A DNA stretch of 64,000 nt from Kordiimonadaceae bacterium (GCA_024236295.1 JACKKT010000006.1:1-64000); one strand, 5' to 3'. Shown: positions 17,790-26,889, counted from the stretch's first letter. Notes: generated from the sequence alone by a model not told the origin. Numbers and translations are program-made.

Positions 17790-17860
17790 TGTTATAGACC
17801 TCAGTGTCTGTGGCAAACAGGAGATCGAGCTTCCCCCCCAAGGGCTCGGTCTCCTTCATT
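17790..17860 (+). ncRNA. Candidate small RNA with C-rich loop between bL36 and pyk
   Basis: TTGACA at 17754-17759 with TAATTT at 17778-17783 (18-base spacer) resembles a promoter. About 40 bases downstream is a long hairpin: GGAGATCGAGC (17820-17830) against GCTCGGTCTCC (17843-17853), loop TTCCCCCCAAGG, followed by TTCATTTTT. The product would be about 70 nt. It could also be only the terminator for bL36 read-through. The exposed C-run could pair with ribosome-binding sites, as in some rhizobial sRNAs; that is inference. Confidence 0.45.
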
Positions 17861-17948
17861 TTTGGGCCTAGTTTTGTTAAAACTTAAAGATATGCCAACC
17901 CTCTAATTTTGCTATTATATTTCGGTTGGGAAATGCTTTAACTTCAAT

Positions 17949-19364
17949 TTATTCAACCCTGGCAATTCGAAGAACATTGGTTTTACCAGGAGTGCCAAAT
18001 GGCATGCCGGCCATAATGACGATTCGGTCACCAGTTCCAGCGTAGCCATATTCAAGACAGATTTTACAGGCTTTATCGATCATATCCTGAAAATTGACTG
18101 CGTCCTGTGAATAAACACAGTTAAGCCCCCAGACCAGCGCAAGCCGTCTTGCAGTGGTAATATTCGGGGTTAAAACTAGTAGCGGTGTTTCCGGCCTTTC
18201 CCGAGATGCACGAAGGGCGGTTGAACCGGATCCTGTGTAAGTAACGATAGCTCGAGCTTCGATGGTGGTTGCAACCTGCTTGGCTGCTGCACTGATCGCA
18301 TCAGCGGTTGTTGCTTCCGGCGGGGTATTATCCTTACCCAGCATTCTTAAATAGCTTGGCTCGCTTTCTATGGTTTTAGCGATCCGGTTCATTAAGGATA
18401 CGGCTTCTTCAGGATAGGAGCCGGTAGCTGATTCTGCCGACAACATTATCGCATCAGCCCCATCAAACACAGCATTAGCAACGTCTGAAACTTCTGCCCG
18501 TGTTGGTACAGGCGCATTTATCATGCTTTCCAGCATTTGTGTTGCCACTACTGCCGGAATACCTGCGCGTCTCGCATGGCGAATAATTTTCTTTTGTTTT
18601 GCCGGCACCAGTTCCATGGGAAGCTCAACGCCCATATCTCCGCGCGCCACCATTACCCCGTCTGATTCAGCTAGTATCTCATCAATCGCGTGGACCGCCG
18701 ACGGTTTTTCAATTTTCGCCATAATGGCCGCCCGCCCCTTGATAATATTTTTAGCTTCCCGCACATCTTCCGGACGCTGGACAAAAGAAAGCGCTACCCA
18801 GTCCACCCCCAGATCAAGAGCAAAATTCAAATCTTTTTTATCTTTTTCCGTCAACGCCGCCAGCGGCAAAATTGCACTTGGAACATTGACCCCTTTACGG
18901 TTTGAAATTTCACCGCCAACTTTGACTGTGGTGGTTATTTTATCTTTTTCAACCTTATCAATAAGCAGTCTGATTTTACCATCGTTAATCAGAAGCTCCG
19001 TTCTTGGCTCCACCGCCTGATAAATTTCCGGATGGGGAAGTTCCACCCTTGAGACGTCCCCGGGTGTATTATCCATATCCAGTATAAATTTCTGTTCTGG
19101 AACCAGTTTCACTTTTTCTTCTGCAAAAACCCCGACCCGCAATTTCGGTCCCTGCAAATCAACAAGTATTCCGGTTGGTCTGCCTGTTGCCTTTTCCACT
19201 TCACGCACCGTCGCATGAAGCTTAGCCGCCGCCTCATATGACCCGTGGCTCATATTAAGACGGAAGACGTCAGCGCCTGCCTCCGACAGTTTTTTTATCA
19301 TCTCAAAACTTGATGATGCGGGTCCAAGGGTGGCAATTATTCGGGTACGACGACGACGGTGCAT
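17949..19364 (-). CDS. pyk: Pyruvate kinase
   Basis: A 471-residue enzyme converting phosphoenolpyruvate and ADP to pyruvate and ATP. Signature segments include TRIIATLGPASSSFEMI at the start, VFRLNMSHGSY, DLQGPKLRVG, and the active-site IMAKIEKPSAVHAIDEI followed by DGVMVARGDMGVELP and ADAIMLSAESATGSYP. The C-terminal domain ends in NVLRIARVE. The start has AGGA just upstream. It may be co-transcribed with the M18 peptidase gene, which ends only 13 bases before the pyk start. Confidence 0.97.
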   Translation of the reverse strand: MHRRRRTRIIATLGPASSSFEMIKKLSEAGADVFRLNMSHGSYEAAAKLHATVREVEKATGRPTGILVDLQGPKLRVGVFAEEKVKLVPEQKFILDMDNTPGDVSRVELPHPEIYQAVEPRTELLINDGKIRLLIDKVEKDKITTTVKVGGEISNRKGVNVPSAILPLAALTEKDKKDLNFALDLGVDWVALSFVQRPEDVREAKNIIKGRAAIMAKIEKPSAVHAIDEILAESDGVMVARGDMGVELPMELVPAKQKKIIRHARRAGIPAVVATQMLESMINAPVPTRAEVSDVANAVFDGADAIMLSAESATGSYPEEAVSLMNRIAKTIESEPSYLRMLGKDNTPPEATTADAISAAAKQVATTIEARAIVTYTGSGSTALRASRERPETPLLVLTPNITTARRLALVWGLNCVYSQDAVNFQDMIDKACKICLEYGYAGTGDRIVIMAGMPFGTPGKTNVLRIARVE

Positions 19365-19377
19365 GAATTATCCTGAT

Positions 19378-20838
19378 CTATTTTTTAAAAAAAGCGTTGC
19401 AGGCACGATAAAGATTATAAATATCCACTTTAGAGCTTACAGCATAAGTCGTGTGAATGGACAGTACGGGAATACCAAAATCTATTACATTCATATCCTG
19501 TCGTGAAAATTCACCACCAATGGTACCTCCGCCTGCAGCGCCAACCTTATATGTTGCTGTTTGCCAGGGAATATTGGCATCATCAAGCACTGTACGAATA
19601 TAAGCAATATATTCGGAATTGGCATTAAAGCCACGTCCGTAAAGTTTTAGATTTACACCATACCCAAGCCGTGGTCCATTTAGCGGCTCCCATGCGCTTG
19701 GGCGCATTGGATTAATACCAGGATTCACATCAATGGAAATCATATTTGTTTTTGAAAGCGCGCGGCGTACATAGCTTTCACGCATTTCATTACCCATTTT
19801 TGCCTCGATAAGACGGGAAATCAGGTTTGAAAAATATTGTGATTTCGCGCCGGTGTTATTAACATTCCCGACCTCTTCATTATCAACTAGATGGGCGATA
19901 GCCGTTTTTTGCGGTATTCCAATATCAAGAATAGCCTGAACATTGGTATAACTGGCAAGGCGGTCATCCTGACCATAGGCCGCAACCATTGAACGGTCAA
20001 AACCCATATCCCTGCTTTTCATTGCCGGAACCAGCAGCAATTCCGCAGATACCAGATCACCACGGCTGATATTATATGTGCTTTTCAAATAGGCTTCGAC
20101 CTGATCTGACACATCACCGCCCCTTGCCCCCGGAATATGGGCAACAATAGGGTCCATATCTTCGGCAGTCAGTAATTCATCGACTTTCTTGTTTCCATAA
20201 CCACGATCAGTATGCGGTGAAATTTCAGGGATCACAAAAACAGGATCATTTTCATCCATTCCCACATTAATCTGTACAGTGGTGCCGTCTTTCTTATCAA
20301 CCCGGCCAATAAGTGCCAGTGGAATATTGGTCCACTGGTGACGCTTCAAACCACCGTGAAAATTGGTTTGAAACAGGGCAAACTGTTCTTTGCCATAAAG
20401 CGGAATATTTTTAAGTTCAAGTCGAGGGCTGTCAATATGGGACCCTATCACCTGAAAACCGGTGGAAAAATCATCCTTGCCGATCACGATAAGTGAAATG
20501 GCCCGGTCACGATTATTGTCATAATATTTGGCTCCCGGCGTCATCGGACTGTTATCACGAAGTGGTTTAAAACCATTGGCTTCTGCAATTTTGATTGCTT
20601 CGGTCACAAATGTCAGCTCCGAGCGCGCCTTATCCATAAATTTCTTGTAGTCTTCAGCAAATGCAAAAATTTTGTCTTTGTCTGCCTGACTCATCCCTAT
20701 CCAGGATGACTGACAATCCATATTTTCATTACAAGCAGCAGCATTGGCCGTTGACACTGTTTCCCCGAGACTTCCTGTTGCCAGCAATCCAGAAATCAGA
20801 AAAGTTTTTAAATAACTTGTTTTTAAATTTAATGACAT
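19378..20838 (-). CDS. Exported M18-family aminopeptidase
   Basis: A 486-residue dinuclear-zinc metallopeptidase of family M18. Metal-ligand regions are recognisable: GSHIDSPRLELKN, AYGQDDRLASYTN, HLVDNEEVGNVNNTGA, ISIDVNPGINP and PVLSIHTTYAVSSKVD. Unusually for this mostly cytosolic family it has a signal-peptide-like N-terminus (YLKTFLISGLLATGSLG) and an early Cys pair. The family SDMAHA motif is replaced by IDVNPG and the MHSxRE motif by IHTTYA, so specificity probably differs from classical ApeA. The ATG at 20836-20838 is preferred because GGGCGG lies just before it. Confidence 0.83.
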   Translation of the reverse strand: MSLNLKTSYLKTFLISGLLATGSLGETVSTANAAACNENMDCQSSWIGMSQADKDKIFAFAEDYKKFMDKARSELTFVTEAIKIAEANGFKPLRDNSPMTPGAKYYDNNRDRAISLIVIGKDDFSTGFQVIGSHIDSPRLELKNIPLYGKEQFALFQTNFHGGLKRHQWTNIPLALIGRVDKKDGTTVQINVGMDENDPVFVIPEISPHTDRGYGNKKVDELLTAEDMDPIVAHIPGARGGDVSDQVEAYLKSTYNISRGDLVSAELLLVPAMKSRDMGFDRSMVAAYGQDDRLASYTNVQAILDIGIPQKTAIAHLVDNEEVGNVNNTGAKSQYFSNLISRLIEAKMGNEMRESYVRRALSKTNMISIDVNPGINPMRPSAWEPLNGPRLGYGVNLKLYGRGFNANSEYIAYIRTVLDDANIPWQTATYKVGAAGGGTIGGEFSRQDMNVIDFGIPVLSIHTTYAVSSKVDIYNLYRACNAFFKK

Positions 20839-20996
20839 TTTTCCGCCCTTCAATTTTATTTATTTCAGTAAAATATTAATCATAGCGATCATGCCGTGTA
20901 CAGGATAAAATTGTTTCGAAACTTTATTTTTTCCTACACATCTTATGGTAATCCGATATAAAAATACCAACCCGATTCATCAAAAAGCAGGATACG

Positions 20997-21746
20997 ATGG
21001 CATTTGAAATTATTAATCCGCGCGGCAAGGCCAATATTGTTCTTATCTGTGAACATGCCAGCAATCATATTCCAGATGACTTTGAAAATCTAGGCCTGAG
21101 CGAAGAGCAGCTCAAGCTTCATATTGCATGGGACATTGGCATCGGAGCGGTTACAAAAAATGTTGCTAAGACGCTTGATGCCCCTGCTATTCTTGCCCGC
21201 TTTTCAAGATTATTAATTGATGCCAACCGCGCCATTGAGCAGGATGGACTGATCCCTGTATCCAGTGACGGTCATCACATAAGCGGCAATCAAAATCTGT
21301 CAGACGATGAAATAGACGCGCGTATTAACCGGTTTTATATGCCATTTCATAATGCCACTGAAAAACTTATTGAGACAAAAGCAAAAAACAACCAGGCACC
21401 ACTAATTTTTAATTTACACAGCTTTACACCGACGATGAACGGCTTTGACCGGCCATGGAATGCTGGCATGTTATGGAACCGTGACAACCGGCTTGCTACT
21501 GAAGTACAAAAACGGCTTGAAACTTATGGCTGCATTGTTGGGGATAACCTGCCCTATTCAGGTCAGGACTTGTTCCATACCATGAATACTCATGGTGATC
21601 GCCACGGATTTCCCCATGTCGGCATTGAAATCAGGCAGGACGAACTTGAGAATGAAGCGGGCATTGAAAAATGGAGTCGGATACTTGCTAAAGAGATTGA
21701 GGCCATCCGTGAACTACCTGAATTGTCAGAAATTAAAAAATTTTAA
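20997..21746 (+). CDS. N-formylglutamate amidohydrolase family protein
   Basis: A 249-residue protein with the family pattern VLICEHASNHIPDD near the start, IAWDIGIGAVTKNVAK, ARFSRLLIDANR, FNLHSFTP and HGFPHVGIEIRQDEL. Characterised relatives hydrolyse N-formyl-L-glutamate in histidine degradation. This branch, found in many alphaproteobacteria next to DUF1244 and DUF2312, is not proven to have that substrate. AGGA precedes the ATG. It leads a co-directional group running to the amidohydrolase gene. Confidence 0.88.
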   Translation: MAFEIINPRGKANIVLICEHASNHIPDDFENLGLSEEQLKLHIAWDIGIGAVTKNVAKTLDAPAILARFSRLLIDANRAIEQDGLIPVSSDGHHISGNQNLSDDEIDARINRFYMPFHNATEKLIETKAKNNQAPLIFNLHSFTPTMNGFDRPWNAGMLWNRDNRLATEVQKRLETYGCIVGDNLPYSGQDLFHTMNTHGDRHGFPHVGIEIRQDELENEAGIEKWSRILAKEIEAIRELPELSEIKKF

Positions 21747-21757
21747 GGAGAAAATAA

Positions 21758-22078
21758 ATGGACGAGCAAACAAAACTTGAAATTGAAGCCGCTACTTTTC
21801 GCCGCATTATAAATCATCTGCAAATGCGAAGTGACGTCCAGAATATTGATCTGATGGGGCTGGCCGGTTTTTGTCGCAACTGTTTTTCAAAATGGTATGC
21901 GGCCGAAGCAGCAAAGCGCGGCATTGAAATTGACAAAATGGACGCACGTGAAATGGTTTACGGCATGCCATATGATAAATGGACAGATAAATACCAAACC
22001 CCGGCAACGGATGAGCAAATGAAACTAATGGACGAAAGTCTGAAGAAAAACGAAGAAATGAAAAATAAAGGAAAGTAA
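21758..22078 (+). CDS. DUF1244 family protein
   Basis: A 106-residue protein with the DUF1244 core: FRRIINHLQMRSDVQNIDLM, GLAGFCRNCFSKWYAAEA, then MDAREMVYGMPYDKWTDKYQ. The two close cysteines (CRNC) are conserved in the family. Function is unknown. It sits 11 bases after the amidohydrolase gene and 5 before gapR, with an AAGGAG ribosome site, indicating one operon. Confidence 0.93.
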   Translation: MDEQTKLEIEAATFRRIINHLQMRSDVQNIDLMGLAGFCRNCFSKWYAAEAAKRGIEIDKMDAREMVYGMPYDKWTDKYQTPATDEQMKLMDESLKKNEEMKNKGK

Positions 22079-22083
22079 ATAAT

Positions 22084-22335
22084 ATGGTAGAAGCAGGTGG
22101 CATCGCAGCCGATGCCTTGCGTTCATTCATAGAACGCGTTGAACGTTTGGAAGAAGAAAAAAAAGCACTTGCCGATGATATTAAAGATATCTACGCTGAA
22201 GCAAAATCAACTGGATTTGATGTAAAGATTATGCGTCAGATTGTCAGGCTCCGTAAAATGGATGAAAATGACCGTCAGGAACAGGAAGCACTTCTAGATC
22301 TTTATACCCATGCACTTGGGATGATTAGAGGATGA
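22084..22335 (+). CDS. gapR: GapR-type nucleoid-associated protein (DUF2312)
   Basis: An 83-residue helical protein with the DUF2312/GapR pattern: LRSFIERVERLEEEKKALAD, DIKDIYAEAKSTGFDVKIM and a C-terminal EQEALLDLYTHALGMI. GapR in Caulobacter clamps over-twisted DNA ahead of replication and transcription and assists topoisomerases. Size and coiled-coil start match. It probably acts on the nucleoid here as well. Confidence 0.93.
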   Translation: MVEAGGIAADALRSFIERVERLEEEKKALADDIKDIYAEAKSTGFDVKIMRQIVRLRKMDENDRQEQEALLDLYTHALGMIRG

Positions 22336-22356
22336 TATATTAAAGGGAGATGGATT

Positions 22357-23664
22357 TTGTTGCAATTTCTAAGATTATTTACCCTTACGGTAATTATAAC
22401 AGTATCCACCCCTTTATATCAATTAGCTAAGGCACAGCAGAATGATCATGGCCCAATCCACATTCTTGTCGGAAAAATGATTGATGTCATTAACGATAAA
22501 ATACTCGAAAATCAGATAATAACAGTTAATAATCAACGAATTGTGGATATCAGTCCCAAGGAAAAAGATTTTTCCGACCCTGATATGATCGACTGGTCTC
22601 AATATACAGTTATCCCGGGTCTGATTGATGGTCACACCCATTTAGTTGGTGATATCCAGTCAGATAACGTGTTAGCACCGCTTAATGCAAGCGCGGAAGA
22701 TGACCTGGAACTTGGTATGGAAAATGCCTATAAAACCTTGAAAGCGGGATTTACCAGTGTCATTGACGTTGGTAGCTACCGTGCCTTTGTTGATGTTACT
22801 CTTCGTAATGAAATAAATTCAGGAAAAACCCTTGGGCCAAGAATGCATGTTGCAGGTGCCTATGTCACCAAGCCTGGCGGTGGCGGTGAAGTGGTTGGAC
22901 TCGATTATGGCATAGAAATTCCTGATGAATTCAGACGTGGTGTAGCTGAAAATGAAGGTCAGATCAGAGAAAGGGTACACTATCTTATCAATGGCGGCGC
23001 CGATCTTATAAAAGTAATTGCAACGGGCGCCGTCCTAACTGTCGGCACCGAACCGGGCGAGCCTGAATTCAACGAAAGTGAAATCAGGGCGGCAGTAGAG
23101 GAAGCTGCAAAATATGGCAAGTATGTCACCGCACACGCCCACGGTGCGGAGGGGATTAAAATGGCAATAAAAGCCGGTGTCCGTTCAATCCAGCATGGTT
23201 CGTTAATGGATGATGAGGGTATTAATATGATGAAAGAACGCGGTACCTGGCTGGTTGCTGATATTTATAACGGAGATTATATTAAAGAGGTCGGCACCAG
23301 AGAAGGTTGGCCAGAAGAAACTTTAAGAAAAAATGATGAAACCACTGATACCCAGCGTGAAGTATTCTCCAAAGCAGTAAAAGCAGGTGTTAATATTGCT
23401 TTTGGCACCGATAGTGGCGTTTATCCGCATGGTACGAATGCAAAACAATTTGCCTATATGGTCCGATATGGCCTGACACCTCTGCAGGCAATTAAATCTG
23501 CAACAATTTGGGGGGCGCGGTCAATGTCTCTGGAAAATGATGTCGGCTCAATTTCAAAAGGAAAATATGCTGATCTGGTGGCAATCAAAGGAGACCCCCT
23601 TAAAGACATAACCCTGCTTGAACAAGTCGCTGCCGTTATAAAAGGGGGACAAATCGTACCTTGA
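22357..23664 (+). CDS. Exported amidohydrolase-superfamily protein (imidazolonepropionase/prolidase-like)
   Basis: A protein of about 435 residues with a signal peptide ending near LAKAQQ. Metal-binding motifs of the TIM-barrel amidohydrolases are present: VIPGLIDGHTHLVGD near residue 90, VTAHAHGAEGIKMAIKAG, SIQHGSLMDD and FGTDSGVYPHG. Homologues are metal-dependent Xaa-Pro or other dipeptidases, or lactonases. The start is a TTG at 22357 (or 22360) placed 6 bases after GGGAGA. An ATG at 22350 is in another frame. It ends the operon begun by the N-formylglutamate amidohydrolase. Confidence 0.85.
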   Translation: MLQFLRLFTLTVIITVSTPLYQLAKAQQNDHGPIHILVGKMIDVINDKILENQIITVNNQRIVDISPKEKDFSDPDMIDWSQYTVIPGLIDGHTHLVGDIQSDNVLAPLNASAEDDLELGMENAYKTLKAGFTSVIDVGSYRAFVDVTLRNEINSGKTLGPRMHVAGAYVTKPGGGGEVVGLDYGIEIPDEFRRGVAENEGQIRERVHYLINGGADLIKVIATGAVLTVGTEPGEPEFNESEIRAAVEEAAKYGKYVTAHAHGAEGIKMAIKAGVRSIQHGSLMDDEGINMMKERGTWLVADIYNGDYIKEVGTREGWPEETLRKNDETTDTQREVFSKAVKAGVNIAFGTDSGVYPHGTNAKQFAYMVRYGLTPLQAIKSATIWGARSMSLENDVGSISKGKYADLVAIKGDPLKDITLLEQVAAVIKGGQIVP

Positions 23665-23689
23665 CAAATATCTTCTTAAATACCTTAAA

Positions 23690-23941
23690 TTAATGACGTG
23701 ATTTGATGGCATCAACAATCTGTTGGGTACGTTCATCATCATTGGCGCTCTTAACACTTAAAATCGCCCATGCAATAGTGACTATCCAGACCGGAAAGGT
23801 CAAACCACCCAGAATTCCCAGTGAAAAAACAAACATAACAACACTAAGAAGCCACAAAAACCCGTTTAAGATTGCTTGAAAAATTTTACCCTTAAATAAA
23901 AGAGCAAGTGGGGGACAGATAATTGCAACAAGATAAATCAT
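23690..23941 (-). CDS. YqaE/Pmp3-family membrane protein
   Basis: An 83-residue protein with two hydrophobic helices. The first contains the family motif AIICPPLALLF followed by a short loop and LNGFLWLLSVV. The second is in FPVWIVTIAWAIL. The charged C-terminal tail (about 18 residues) extends beyond the usual ~52-residue Pmp3 core. The family is linked to membrane-potential and stress tolerance. Two TTGTCGCA repeats lie about 80 bases before its start. Confidence 0.82.
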   Translation of the reverse strand: MIYLVAIICPPLALLFKGKIFQAILNGFLWLLSVVMFVFSLGILGGLTFPVWIVTIAWAILSVKSANDDERTQQIVDAIKSRH

Positions 23942-24015
23942 AATTAATTCCTGATAATTGATGATCTTCCAAATTTAATGCTAATAGATCAAAATTCAAG
24001 CACTTTAATAGCAGC

Positions 24016-24044
24016 TTGTCGCAGGGAAATGTTCTTTTGTCGCA
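24016..24044. repeat. TTGTCGCA direct repeat, 21-base period
   Basis: The octamer TTGTCGCA occurs at 24016-24023 and again at 24037-24044, in the same orientation and two helical turns apart. It lies in the short gap between the end of the PspF-like gene and the promoter side of the YqaE-like gene, so it could be a binding site for a dimeric regulator. Confidence 0.4.
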
Positions 24045-24052
24045 ATTAGGTT

Positions 24053-25129
24053 TTATTTTTCCTCGCCAAGGAGACCCATTTCTGTTGCTTTACGGTAAAG
24101 GGTTGATCGGCCGATATTGAGACGTTTGGCAATTTCAGTCATTCTTCCCTCATAACGGATATAGGCATAACGGATCATCAGCCCTTCAATATAATCAATC
24201 GAGTACACATCTGCATTTTCATCATAAATGGATGTATTATGAAATTCTTTGGGGATTTCCAGAGTGCGTTTAAGATCATCAATCCGGCGATTGTGCTTTT
24301 TATTTTCATTGGCCATTCGCTCAATATCGGCAAGGATTTGTGGAAAATCCTTTTCAGTGATCATTTCACCTTCTGACAGAATTACGGCACGCAGAACGAC
24401 ATTTTCAAGCTGGCGGACATTTCCCGGCCAGTGGTAGCTGTTCAACAACATAATGGCATTGGTGGTCAACGATTTTATGGCACGGTCTTCCTTTTTGCAG
24501 ATTTTCTGGATGAAATGCGCTGCAAGTGTTTGAATGTCTCCGTTTCGTTTATTGAGCGGCGGTAGAAAAACCGGAAATACGTTCAAGCGGTAATATAAAT
24601 CCTCTCTGAACTTTCCGGAAGCGGTAAGACTTTCAAGATTTTTATTGGTCGCAGAAATAACCCGTACATCTACTGGCACCGTCCCTTCACCACCGACCGG
24701 ATCCACTTCCCCTTCCTGTAGAACTCGAAGCAATTTCACTTGAAGTTCAAGCGGAAGTTCTCCAATTTCATCAAGAAAAATGGTGCCGCCGTTTGCATCA
24801 ACAAATTTACCTGCATGATCCTCCTTGGCATCCGTGAAGGCTCCCTTGGCATGCCCGAACAGAATACTTTCCACCAGATTGGCCGGAAGAGCGCCACAAT
24901 TTACTACAATAAAGGGTTTATCTGCACGATTACTGGATAAATGAATAGCTTTTGCAAATATTTCCTTCCCAACGCCACTTTCCCCTTCAAGCAGCATCGG
25001 CACATCAGTTTCAGCGCCTTTATGGGCAAGCATAATGGCTTTTCGCATCACTTCACTGCTGCCAATTATTTTCGAAAAAGCATTCGGTTTAGCAGAATTA
25101 GATTTATCGTTTTTATTATCATTAACCAT
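24053..25129 (-). CDS. PspF-like sigma-54 AAA+ activator with a GAFTDA loop
   Basis: A 358-residue enhancer-binding protein with no receiver or sensory domain: about 20 residues precede the AAA+ module. Walker A is EGESGVGKE near residue 50 and Walker B is GGTIFLDEIGELP. The sensor segments are SATNKNLESL and HWPGNVRQLENV, and a Fis-type helix-turn-helix (EGRMTEIAKRLNIGRSTLYR) ends the protein. The sigma-54 contact loop, normally GAFTGA, reads GAFTDA. It may still contact sigma-54 or may have shifted to another polymerase form. Its targets are unknown; pntAA diverges from it. Confidence 0.88.
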   Translation of the reverse strand: MVNDNKNDKSNSAKPNAFSKIIGSSEVMRKAIMLAHKGAETDVPMLLEGESGVGKEIFAKAIHLSSNRADKPFIVVNCGALPANLVESILFGHAKGAFTDAKEDHAGKFVDANGGTIFLDEIGELPLELQVKLLRVLQEGEVDPVGGEGTVPVDVRVISATNKNLESLTASGKFREDLYYRLNVFPVFLPPLNKRNGDIQTLAAHFIQKICKKEDRAIKSLTTNAIMLLNSYHWPGNVRQLENVVLRAVILSEGEMITEKDFPQILADIERMANENKKHNRRIDDLKRTLEIPKEFHNTSIYDENADVYSIDYIEGLMIRYAYIRYEGRMTEIAKRLNIGRSTLYRKATEMGLLGEEK

Positions 25130-25382
25130 TTTACATGTTCACTATACTTATTTTAAGCTTTTATAAATTGTATCAATACGGGACAAAAGTTAAGAAATAT
25201 ACAATTTTGCTGAAATTATGTGTCAATATGATACAGACAATACCTACATGATATTCCAAAATGACAATGCCGATATTTTATTTTTGCCCTATTCTTTTGG
25301 TTAATTTCTGCTAAGCTTCCCACTACCGTAAATGATACTCGTCAATCATTTTACAAGAATTGATTATATCAAGAGGTTACCA

Positions 25383-26534
25383 ATGATTATAGCAATACCA
25401 AAGGAACGTCGGGAACACGAAAAACGTGTTGCGGCTACCCCTGATACTGTCAAAAAACTGGTTGCTTTGGGCTTTGGCGTATATATTGAAAAAGGAGCTG
25501 GTGCAAAAAGCCAGATTTCAGATAGTCAGTATGAGGAAGCCGGTGCTAAAATAGCCGCTGATGCTAAAGCTCTCTATTCTGCTGCCGAAATCATATTTAA
25601 AGTACAAAGACCGCTTATGGCTGGTGAAGGGGACATTGACGAACTATCCATGATAAAGGATGGCGCGGCGCTAATTGCCATTCTTGACCCGATCAGAAAT
25701 CCCGATCATGTAAATGCCTATGCCGACAAAAACATAAATGCATATGCTATGGAATTTATGCCCCGTATCACCAGAGCGCAAAGTATGGATGTCCTGTCCA
25801 GTCAGTCGAACCTTTCCGGTTATGCAGCTGTCATTAACGCCGCTGCACAATTCAGCCGCGCGTTTCCAATGATGATGACAGCTGCGGGAACCATTGCCCC
25901 GGCAAAAGTGATGGTTATGGGCGTTGGTGTTGCCGGATTACAGGCAATCGCCACTGCAAAAAGACTAGGTGCTGTTGTCTCGGCAACAGATGTCCGCTCC
26001 GCCGCGAAAGAACAGGTTGAAAGTCTGGGAGCCAAATTCATTATGGTAGAAACCGATGAAGAAGGGGAAACCGCTGCCGGATACGCAAAAGAAATGAGTG
26101 ATGATTATAAAAAACGACAGGCAGAACTTATTGCAGAAACCCTTAAAAAGCAGGATATTGCCATTACAACGGCACTTATTCCGGGCCGACCTGCACCAAC
26201 TCTGATTACCGATGAAATGGTTGCCAGCATGAAATCTGGTTCGGTTATAATTGATCTGGCTGTGGAAGCCGGTGGAAACTGCACTCTTTCAAAACCTGGT
26301 GAGGTTGTTACTTCTGATAACGGTGTAATCATCGTTGGGCATCTTAATGTGCCAAGTCAGCTGGCAGCAGATGCCAGCGCCCTTTACTCAAAAAACCTGC
26401 TTAATTTCATCACTCCCTTGGCGGGCGAGGAAGCAGGCACACTTAATATAGACTGGGAAGATGAAATTATCGTCGGCACTCTGCTCACTAAAGATAAGCA
26501 AATCGTCAACGAACGCTTGAAGGGAGGAAACTAG
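25383..26534 (+). CDS. pntAA: NAD(P) transhydrogenase subunit alpha, part 1
   Basis: A 383-residue NAD(H)-binding domain I of proton-translocating transhydrogenase. It begins MIIAIPKERREHEKRVAATPD and contains MVMGVGVAGLQAIATAKRLGA (Rossmann loop) and DVRSAAKEQVESLGAKF. The ATG at 25383 follows AAGAGG by 7 bases and fits the family start better than an in-frame codon at 25332. It is followed two bases later by pntAB. The split arrangement (AA, AB, B) is the alphaproteobacterial form. Confidence 0.95.
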   Translation: MIIAIPKERREHEKRVAATPDTVKKLVALGFGVYIEKGAGAKSQISDSQYEEAGAKIAADAKALYSAAEIIFKVQRPLMAGEGDIDELSMIKDGAALIAILDPIRNPDHVNAYADKNINAYAMEFMPRITRAQSMDVLSSQSNLSGYAAVINAAAQFSRAFPMMMTAAGTIAPAKVMVMGVGVAGLQAIATAKRLGAVVSATDVRSAAKEQVESLGAKFIMVETDEEGETAAGYAKEMSDDYKKRQAELIAETLKKQDIAITTALIPGRPAPTLITDEMVASMKSGSVIIDLAVEAGGNCTLSKPGEVVTSDNGVIIVGHLNVPSQLAADASALYSKNLLNFITPLAGEEAGTLNIDWEDEIIVGTLLTKDKQIVNERLKGGN

Positions 26535-26535
26535 T

Positions 26536-26889
26536 ATGGATCAGATTACGCATGTGACAGATACTTTGCACGGGCTTGGCATGTCACCCTTTGTTTCACA
26601 ATTCTCACTTTTTATACTTTCTGTTTTTGTCGGATATTTTGTAGTCTGGAGCGTTACACCAGCACTTCATACACCGCTTATGGCCGTAACCAACGCTATT
26701 TCTTCTGTCATTATTGTCGGCGCTCTAATCGCTGCTGGGCCAGCTGAAATGAATATTGCCAAAATCCTTGGAATTGTTGCCATCGCGCTGGCGGCTGTGA
26801 ATATTTTTGGTGGCTTTGCTGTCACAAAACGCATGCTGTCAATGTATAAGAAAAAAACGCCTGTAGAAAAAAAGAAAGGGGATAAATGA
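26536..26889 (+). CDS. pntAB: NAD(P) transhydrogenase subunit alpha, part 2
   Basis: A 117-residue membrane protein forming part of domain II, with three to four helices (FSLFILSVFVGYFVVWSV, then AISSVIIVGALIAAG and IVAIALAAVNIFGGFAVTKRM). It ends with a lysine-rich cytosolic tail. VTPALHTPLMAVTNAISSVI is a conserved PntA membrane signature. The stop overlaps pntB by four bases (ATGA). Confidence 0.95.
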   Translation: MDQITHVTDTLHGLGMSPFVSQFSLFILSVFVGYFVVWSVTPALHTPLMAVTNAISSVIIVGALIAAGPAEMNIAKILGIVAIALAAVNIFGGFAVTKRMLSMYKKKTPVEKKKGDK

